NCBI GenBank assembly: GCA_003524305.1 | Contig: DQHW01000011.1 | Span: forward strand, 1-21,146 | DNA length: 21,146 bases | From: Anaerolineaceae bacterium | GTDB taxonomy: Bacteria > Chloroflexota > Anaerolineae > Anaerolineales > Anaerolineaceae | Direction: 5' to 3' | Shown: piece after piece, positions 15,899 to 21,146 of the stretch | How the letters are laid out: each line of letters opens with the position of its first letter | How positions within the stretch are numbered: position 1 is the stretch's first letter | Program-made: the position numbers and the translations under genes | The notes under the pieces: generated by a model | What the model saw: only the letters and a program-made list of their open reading frames with translations | The model's database searches: none | Told to the model about the DNA's origin: nothing

Positions 15899-17773
15899 TT
15901 AATATAGATCCGCGGCGTCAAACTGGCTGTTATAGATCTCGGCGTAGAAACCGCCTTTAGCCAACAAGTCTTCGTGACTGCCCTGCTCCACGATGTCACC
16001 GTTGTTCATCACCAGGATGAGATCAGCATTGCGAATGGTGGAAAGACGGTGCGCAATGATGAAACTGGTACGGTTCTTCATCAGGTTATCCATGGCTTTT
16101 TGAATAAGCACTTCAGTGCGGGTATCGACTGAACTGGTGGCTTCATCGAGGATGAGGATGCGAGGATTGGAGAGAATCGCCCGGGCAATGGTCAGCAATT
16201 GTTTCTGGCCTTGAGAGATGTTGGAGGTTTCTTCATTCAAAACCATGTGATAGCCTTCGGGCAGGGTGCGGATAAAGTGGTCCACGTAGGCGGTCTTGGC
16301 GGCAGCTATGACTTCTTCATCCGTAGCGTTTAACTGTCCGTAGCGGATATTCTCCATGATGGTATCGTTGTAAAGCCAGGCATCTTGTAAAACCATGCCG
16401 AATTGATTACGCAGGTCTTTGCGTTTGAAATTGCGGATATCGTGCCCATCCACGAGGATGGCGCCACTGTTAACGTCATAAAATCGCATGAGCAGCTTGA
16501 CCATTGTAGTCTTGCCTGCACCGGTCGGTCCGACAATGGCGATCTTTTGCCCTGGGATGATTTTGGCCGAAAAATCATTGATGATGATTTTTTCGGGATT
16601 GTAACCAAAATGAACATCCTTGAATTCAACCGTTCCTTCCACGCCATCCACCTGAACAGGATCAACGATATCTTCAATCTCTTCAGCCTCACCGAGGAAT
16701 TCAAAAACACGCTCCGCGGCAGCGGCTGTTTGCTGTAACACATTAGAAATTTGTGCCACTTGAGCAATGGGTTGAGTGAATGAGCGAACGTATTGGATAA
16801 ATGCCTGGATGTCACCCACGGTGATGGCTTTTGTGATGGCCAGGTAACCGCCTAAAATAGCGATGGCCACGTATCCCAGGTTGCCGATAAAGCTCATAAT
16901 TGGCATCATCATACCTGACAGGAATTGCGACTTCCAGGCTGATGAAAAAAGAGTTGTGTTGTAAGTGTCGAATTTCTCGATGCTTCTCTGTTCACCGTTG
17001 AAGGCTTTCATGACCACATGACCGCCAAACATTTCTTCGATATGGCCGTTCACATGACCGAGATAATCTTGCTGCTGCTTAAAATATTTTTGCGATTGTT
17101 TTACTACGATGCTGATAAATAAAGCAGAAAGCGGAAGAATAACGAGTGCTACAAGTGTCATGACCCAACTGATCGAGAACATCATCACCAGCACACCGAT
17201 AATGGCTGTCACAGATGTGATAATCTGTGTCAAGCTTTGATTAAGAGTCTGGCTGACGGTGTCGACATCATTGGTAACACGCGATAATACTTCACCCTGA
17301 TTGGTGTCGTCAAGATAACGCAGCGGCAAACGGTTGATCTTTTCTGCAATCTGTTTGCGCAATTTGTAGGTCAATTTCATTGAAACACTGGTCATTATCC
17401 AACCCTGGATGTAGCTAAAAACCGTAGAAGTCAGATATAAAGCGACCATGATCATCACAATATTGCCGATGTAAACAAAATCAATACCAGAGCCAGTTCC
17501 AGCGATTTGACCTACAATACCTTCAAACAACCTTGTGGTTGCTTTGCCAAGGATTTTTGGTCCGGCAATCATAAAAATGGTCGACGCGATGGCAAATACC
17601 AATACGATGATGATTGAAACTTTGTATTCGCTTAAATATTGCAATAATTTAGACATGGTGGCTTTGAAATTACGAGGTTTTTCACCGCCGCGCATCAAGC
17701 CTGCCATCGGGCCTCCGCCCATCGGACCACCTTGCTGTTGTTTGCTTTGTTGAGGTCTTCCTTGCGGCATCAT
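15899..17773 (-). CDS. ABC exporter half-transporter, canonical-ATPase subunit
   Basis: A 624-residue fused permease-ATPase (type IV ABC exporter). A 36-residue Gly/Gln/Pro/Met-rich tail precedes six membrane helices (about 50-345). The nucleotide-binding domain has Walker A GPTGAGKTT (415-423), Q-loop Gln463, a changed signature SQGQ (520-523), Walker B ILILDE with catalytic Glu544, and H-loop His575. Together with the partner this makes one canonical ATP site (this Walker A/B and His plus the partner's SGGQ) and one degenerate site. That is the known layout of heterodimeric exporters such as TM287/288, LmrCD and BmrCD. Probable role: export of drugs or other hydrophobic compounds. Its ATG overlaps the upstream stop (ATGA), with AGGAGG seven bases ahead. 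Confidence 0.92.
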   Translation of the reverse strand: MMPQGRPQQSKQQQGGPMGGGPMAGLMRGGEKPRNFKATMSKLLQYLSEYKVSIIIVLVFAIASTIFMIAGPKILGKATTRLFEGIVGQIAGTGSGIDFVYIGNIVMIMVALYLTSTVFSYIQGWIMTSVSMKLTYKLRKQIAEKINRLPLRYLDDTNQGEVLSRVTNDVDTVSQTLNQSLTQIITSVTAIIGVLVMMFSISWVMTLVALVILPLSALFISIVVKQSQKYFKQQQDYLGHVNGHIEEMFGGHVVMKAFNGEQRSIEKFDTYNTTLFSSAWKSQFLSGMMMPIMSFIGNLGYVAIAILGGYLAITKAITVGDIQAFIQYVRSFTQPIAQVAQISNVLQQTAAAAERVFEFLGEAEEIEDIVDPVQVDGVEGTVEFKDVHFGYNPEKIIINDFSAKIIPGQKIAIVGPTGAGKTTMVKLLMRFYDVNSGAILVDGHDIRNFKRKDLRNQFGMVLQDAWLYNDTIMENIRYGQLNATDEEVIAAAKTAYVDHFIRTLPEGYHMVLNEETSNISQGQKQLLTIARAILSNPRILILDEATSSVDTRTEVLIQKAMDNLMKNRTSFIIAHRLSTIRNADLILVMNNGDIVEQGSHEDLLAKGGFYAEIYNSQFDAADLY

Positions 17774-20007
17774 GCTAATTCCTCCTTGCTCAACTGTGAA
17801 GTGGCGATCTCGCGATACGTCTCACAGTTTTTCATCAATTGCTGATGTGTACCCTTGCCAACAATCTTGCCTTCGTCAATAACGATGATCTGTTCAGCAG
17901 TTTTAATGGTGGAGACACGCTGGGTAACAATAATCATGGTGCTTTTGCCGGTTTCTTTTTTCAAAGCACGACGTAGAGCAGAGTCTGTTTTGAAATCAAG
18001 CGCAGAAAGGGCGTCATCAAAAATATAGATCGGCGGCTGTTTGACCAGGGCTCGTGCGATGGCCAACCTCTGTTTCTGACCACCTGAAACGTTGGTTCCA
18101 CCTTGAGAGATTTCAGTTTGCAAACCATCTTCCGTGGTATTCACAAATTCTTCTGCCTGTGCGATTGAAATGGCTTTCTTCAAGGTGTCAATATCTGCGG
18201 ATTCATCAGCATAACGCAGGTTGCTTTCGATCGTGCCCGAGAAGAGCATGCCCCTTTGCGGAACATAACCGATTTTTTCTCGTAATTCGCTCTGCCTGAC
18301 TTCCCGGATGTCGACGCCGTCCACCAAAATGGATCCGCCGGTCACATCGAAAAAGCGCGGGATCAAGTTAATGACGGTGGATTTACCTGAGCCTGTAGAG
18401 CCGATGATGGCGGTGGTTTCACCTGGTTTGGCTGTGAAACTGATGCCATAAATCACATCCTCTTCTGCGTTGGGGTAACGGAAAGAGACATCGCGGAATT
18501 CGACAAGCCCATTCGTTTTTGTGTCAAAGGTTTTTGGTTCTTTGGGGTCAACAATGGTAGGTTCAACAGCCAAAACGTCAGCCACGCGCGCCGCTGAAAC
18601 TGAAGCTCTTGGCAGGATGATGAACATCATTGAAAGCATCAAGAAAGAGAATACTACCTGCATGGCATATTGCATAAAAGCCATCATGTCACCCACTTGC
18701 AGGGCTGAATTGGCGACCTGGTGAGCACCCACCCATATGATCAATACAGATAATCCGTTCATGATCAACATCATGATCGGCATCAAGATCACCATAATGC
18801 GATTGACGAACAATGAATTGTCAGTCAAATCGGTATTGGCTTTGTCAAAACGATCTGCTTCAAACTGCTGAGTGTTAAAAGCACGGATGACCATGATTCC
18901 CGATAAACTTTCACGGGTAACCAGGTTAAGCCGGTCAATCAAACTCTGAATTTTTTTGAACCGCGGCAATGCAATCGTGAACACGGTTAAGATGATCACC
19001 AACAGAATTCCAACAGCCAGTGCGATAATCCAGGTCATGGATGGGCTTTTATTGACCGCATGGATCACTGCGCCAACACCGATGATCGGCGCATAAAACA
19101 CCATGCGGATGATCATGATAATCACCATTTGAATCTGGGTGATATCGTTGGTGGAACGTGTAATTAGGGATGCAGTAGAGAACTTTTCAAATTCAGCCTT
19201 AGAAAAACCCTCAACCTTGGCAAAAACATCCCGGCGAATATCACGTGAGACACCGGCGGCTGCCCGGGCAGAAAAGAGACCTACAGCAATCGTACACAAT
19301 ACGGTTACCAGAGTAAGCAGCAGCATCAATCCACCAATACGCAAAATGTATGCGGTTTGGAGTTTGTTGGCATCCACACCAAGTGCTTCATATTCCGCCC
19401 TGATGACAGGGGCTGCAGATTGGTTGAGCATGCTATCGGTCATGGCTGAAAACTTTTCGCTGACCGAATCGGTCATTTGAGCCAGTTGATCCGCAGGAAG
19501 CTGAGGCAGTAATGCGAATATATCCATACCTGCGGGAATTTTTGAAAGGTCAAACCCTGAGCTGCTCATGGCAGCCGCTTTGGCAGGGTCTTTGACCGCT
19601 ACTTCGATCATCGAAACCACCAACAAAGACTTGCCAGTGATGGGGTTAAGTTTGGCAGTTTCAGCCTCATCAATTTTATTTAGCACATACACGGACTCTG
19701 CAGCCAGTGCAGGATATTTCTCAAGATAAGTTTCAAAGTCAACGGAACTGGAATCCACCAAGGTGTAATCAGCCAAGACCATGTTCTTTTCTTCGGAGGT
19801 CATAAAAACAACCAGCTTATCCATTTCACTAGAGCGAATGGCCATGGGAACTGCGTTTTCGACCCCACCCTGTTGAATACCCACATTCACAATATCCGAC
19901 ATGTAGTTCGGTAGTGCGAGATCAGCCATGGCCTGGGCAAACAATAGTCCAATGGAAATCACAATTAGCAAAGCATAAGGTTTTAAATACTTAAACAATC
20001 TAAACAT
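17770..20007 (-). CDS. ABC exporter half-transporter with large outer domain, degenerate-ATPase subunit
   Basis: A 745-residue ABC exporter subunit, about 150 residues longer than usual. The extra length is one insertion between membrane helices 1 (about 12-30) and 2 (about 220-245): residues 45-217 form an extracytoplasmic domain. The ATPase domain has Walker A GSTGSGKST (536-544), Q-loop Gln584, intact SGGQ (641-644), Walker B YIFDD with Asp665 replacing the catalytic Glu, and Gln696 replacing the H-loop His. It therefore supplies the inactive Walker site of the heterodimer. BmrD-type subunits of Gram-positive heterodimeric exporters are described with a comparable outer domain. A GAGGAG site lies about 11 bases before the ATG, a little far. 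It follows marR by 37 bases in the same transcript. Confidence 0.92.
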   Translation of the reverse strand: MFRLFKYLKPYALLIVISIGLLFAQAMADLALPNYMSDIVNVGIQQGGVENAVPMAIRSSEMDKLVVFMTSEEKNMVLADYTLVDSSSVDFETYLEKYPALAAESVYVLNKIDEAETAKLNPITGKSLLVVSMIEVAVKDPAKAAAMSSSGFDLSKIPAGMDIFALLPQLPADQLAQMTDSVSEKFSAMTDSMLNQSAAPVIRAEYEALGVDANKLQTAYILRIGGLMLLLTLVTVLCTIAVGLFSARAAAGVSRDIRRDVFAKVEGFSKAEFEKFSTASLITRSTNDITQIQMVIIMIIRMVFYAPIIGVGAVIHAVNKSPSMTWIIALAVGILLVIILTVFTIALPRFKKIQSLIDRLNLVTRESLSGIMVIRAFNTQQFEADRFDKANTDLTDNSLFVNRIMVILMPIMMLIMNGLSVLIIWVGAHQVANSALQVGDMMAFMQYAMQVVFSFLMLSMMFIILPRASVSAARVADVLAVEPTIVDPKEPKTFDTKTNGLVEFRDVSFRYPNAEEDVIYGISFTAKPGETTAIIGSTGSGKSTVINLIPRFFDVTGGSILVDGVDIREVRQSELREKIGYVPQRGMLFSGTIESNLRYADESADIDTLKKAISIAQAEEFVNTTEDGLQTEISQGGTNVSGGQKQRLAIARALVKQPPIYIFDDALSALDFKTDSALRRALKKETGKSTMIIVTQRVSTIKTAEQIIVIDEGKIVGKGTHQQLMKNCETYREIATSQLSKEELA

Positions 20008-20044
20008 TTACTTTATTGCTCCTCTCGATCAATATCCTTAATTA

Positions 20045-20629
20045 TTAATCCAGATCAGGGTCACCATCATTATCCGGTGTGGGGTGAAATGGAAAATCCA
20101 CTCTTTTTTGCATTGATTTAAGCAATTTCTCAAGCAAGGATATAAGCTGCGCCTTTTCTTCATCGGTCAACTCAGACGACAGATCGTTCATCATTGCCAA
20201 CCGCTGCGGACCAACGGTTTCCATCATTTTTCTGCCTTTTTCCGTAATGCGAATAAGGAAAACACGTTTGTCTTTTGGGTCCATATTACGTTCTATGTAA
20301 CCGCTGTCTTCCAGGCCGCGAAGCAAAGAACTGATGGTATTCTTTTTTACATTTTGAAAATGGCTTAATGCGGTCGGGTTGATACCATCCGTGTTGCCTT
20401 CTTTTTCAGCCACCAGCAAGCGTATCAGAATGCCCATACGCGGACCTGAGATTTCACCAGGCTCCATTTTATGAGTAATAATTGCGGCATAATAATTTGC
20501 GAGCATGCGGATTAAAGAACTTATTTCAAGTCCTTTAATATCCACCCCATTGGTCATAGATAATAAATGTTTTTTGAGGTGCTCTCGCATTTTGTCAAAG
20601 TGATTTTCATTTTCATGATGACATTTCAT
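20045..20629 (-). CDS. MarR-family transcriptional regulator
   Basis: A 194-residue winged-helix regulator, longer than the typical 140-160. The core includes the helix-turn-helix with recognition helix around VKKNTISSLLRGLEDSGYIE (94-113) and the wing DPKDKRVFLIRITEKGR (117-133), followed by the C-terminal dimer helices (about 150-175). The N-terminus is unusual: MKCHHENENH has one Cys and three His within ten residues, and the C-terminus is acidic (DNDGDPDLD). It is the first gene of an operon with both exporter subunits, so it probably represses its own promoter and is released by a substrate of the pump. GGATGAG precedes the ATG. The His/Cys cluster could bind metal, which is speculation. 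Confidence 0.9.
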   Translation of the reverse strand: MKCHHENENHFDKMREHLKKHLLSMTNGVDIKGLEISSLIRMLANYYAAIITHKMEPGEISGPRMGILIRLLVAEKEGNTDGINPTALSHFQNVKKNTISSLLRGLEDSGYIERNMDPKDKRVFLIRITEKGRKMMETVGPQRLAMMNDLSSELTDEEKAQLISLLEKLLKSMQKRVDFPFHPTPDNDGDPDLD

Positions 20630-20665
20630 AAACTCATCCGTGAATCATTAATTGTTCGAGGCCGA

Positions 20666-20694
20666 ACTATACTCCCTCGTACTATAAAAGTCAA
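20666..20694 (-). promoter_or_regulatory. Strong sigma70-like promoter of the marR-ABC operon
   Basis: On the minus strand: TTGACT (20694-20689), 17-base spacer, TATAGT (20671-20666). The spacer starts with TTTATAGTAC, so the motif TATAGT occurs twice, 15 bases apart in direct repeat. A repressor bound here would block the polymerase, but I see no clear MarR-type palindrome. Confidence 0.75.
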
Positions 20695-20780
20695 GAAGTA
20701 GAAAAAAACTCTTACATAACGTTAATGTTGAGGGGAAATCTGACTGAAGAAAACCTAAGAGATACTCAAAATAGATTATT

Positions 20781-20807
20781 TAGGGCATCGTTCCGAATTC
20801 TAAAAAT
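20781..20807. repeat. Short direct repeat, copy 1
   Basis: A 27-base stretch starting TAGGGCA and containing CGTTCCGAATTCTAAAAAT. It repeats at 20849-20875 with one mismatch. Confidence 0.85.
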
Positions 20808-20848
20808 CAGAAATTGGAGATTACCAAAAACATTAGTTGGCTTTTTTT

Positions 20849-20875
20849 TAGGGCAACGTTCCGAATTCTAAAAAT
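20849..20875. repeat. Short direct repeat, copy 2, fused to a hairpin arm
   Basis: Identical to copy 1 at 26 of 27 positions. Its inner part is the left arm of the perfect hairpin at 20855-20890. Confidence 0.85.
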
Positions 20876-20890
20876 AGAATTCGGAACGTT
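20855..20890. repeat. Perfect 16-bp inverted repeat (hairpin)
   Basis: AACGTTCCGAATTCTA (20855-20870), loop AAAA, then TAGAATTCGGAACGTT (20875-20890): 16 of 16 pairs. It lies 13 bases beyond the stop of the solute-binding protein gene. Neither side has a long T-run, so it is not a classical terminator. It could be a REP-like palindrome or act in mRNA 3' end protection. Confidence 0.85.
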
Positions 20891-20903
20891 TTGATCACAC
20901 ACG

Positions 20904-21146
20904 TTAATCCCAGTAGCTTTGATCGATGGAGAGGTAGCGAATCTGCGGATAGGTGCTGACTGGTGAAAGGATGTATCCCTGGATGTAGGGTTTGACCAAC
21001 TCGAAGTCGCCTGAATGGTAAAGGAACAGAACCGGCGCATCTTCGACAATGATCTTTTCAGCCTGTTGGTATAGGTCAATCCGTTTGGTGACGTCGGGTT
21101 CAACCCTGGCTTGTTCAAGGATGCGATCCAATTCAGGATTGCTGTA
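20904..21146 (-). CDS. C-terminal end of a family 5 solute-binding protein (peptide/nickel ABC transporter)
   Basis: Only the last 80 residues are inside the window; the gene continues past the right edge. The visible part begins YSNPELDRILEQARVEPD, followed by KRIDLYQQAEKIIVEDAPVL and FLYHSGDFELVKPYIQGY. These match the well-conserved C-terminus of SBP_bac_5 proteins (DppA/OppA-like), where Y-x-N-P-x-x-D and the E-D-A-P-V/Y segment recur. The full protein is expected to be around 500-600 residues and to bind oligopeptides or similar ligands outside the membrane. The TTG at 21131 is not a real start. It is not part of the marR operon: a 275-base gap with a hairpin and the marR promoter separates them. 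Confidence 0.85.
   Translation of the reverse strand, partial: YSNPELDRILEQARVEPDVTKRIDLYQQAEKIIVEDAPVLFLYHSGDFELVKPYIQGYILSPVSTYPQIRYLSIDQSYWD

Noticed and set aside
16330..16815. A 161-codon frame on the same strand within the ABC exporter gene
   Set aside because: It is an out-of-frame shadow of the ATPase domain, whose Walker and signature motifs are all in the longer frame.
20681..20686. MarR operator formed by the two ACTATA copies at 20666 and 20681
   Set aside because: They are direct repeats, while MarR sites are normally inverted repeats; one copy is simply the -10 box.
20807..21118. A 103-codon minus-strand frame near the right edge
   Set aside because: It overlaps the solute-binding protein in another frame and runs through the hairpin repeat; only the other frame shows conserved family sequence.

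Overview
The window looks like an ordinary chromosomal segment of a free-living bacterium. Coding density is high, and most genes have Shine-Dalgarno-like sites, some using TTG starts. Gene content (large GT-C-type membrane proteins, a META-domain lipoprotein, a YkvA/DUF1232 protein, a DUF1295 methyltransferase-like protein, a MarR-controlled heterodimeric ABC exporter and an oligopeptide-type solute-binding protein) and moderate GC would fit an anaerobic Chloroflexota (Anaerolineae-like) genome. That placement is inference from gene style only; no rRNA or other phylogenetic marker is present. I see no tRNA, rRNA, CRISPR array, transposase or phage gene.

Layout. 1-2490: a 5' region with a sigma70-like promoter, then an AT-rich GT-C-like membrane protein, then a 292-base gap. 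2491-5544: a second GT-C/GT39-like membrane protein, a metallophosphoesterase closed by a strong terminator, and a META-domain lipoprotein. 5541-8461 (minus): two tandem paralogous GT-C-like membrane proteins whose start and stop codons overlap. Their 3' end collides with the META gene so closely that the two stop codons share bases inside a 14-base palindrome. 8462-8589 is a divergent promoter region in which both flanking genes appear to be leaderless.

8590-12107 (plus): a DEDDh exonuclease, then a probable operon of a predicted polymerase-beta-type nucleotidyltransferase, a YdcZ/DUF606 transporter, a 2H phosphoesterase and a DUF1232 membrane protein. 12180-12628: a small lipoprotein with its own terminator. 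12739-14819: a three-gene unit of a tail-anchored HEAT-repeat protein followed by two small proteins that look PH-domain-like. I recognise no described system with this composition. 14864-15772 (minus): a DUF1295 membrane enzyme.

15899-20629 (minus): a marR-ABC-ABC operon read from a near-consensus promoter. The two half-transporters show the asymmetric residues of a heterodimeric type IV exporter: a degenerate site (Asp instead of catalytic Glu, Gln instead of H-loop His, SQGQ signature) and a canonical site. The MarR protein probably represses its own operon in response to a toxic compound. 20630-20903 holds that promoter plus a duplicated short element, one copy of which is half of a perfect 16-bp hairpin. 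20904 to the right edge is the C-terminal end of a family 5 solute-binding protein.

The best candidates for something undescribed are the nucleotidyltransferase/2H phosphoesterase gene set, the HEAT/PH-like trio, and the palindromic duplicated element near the right end.
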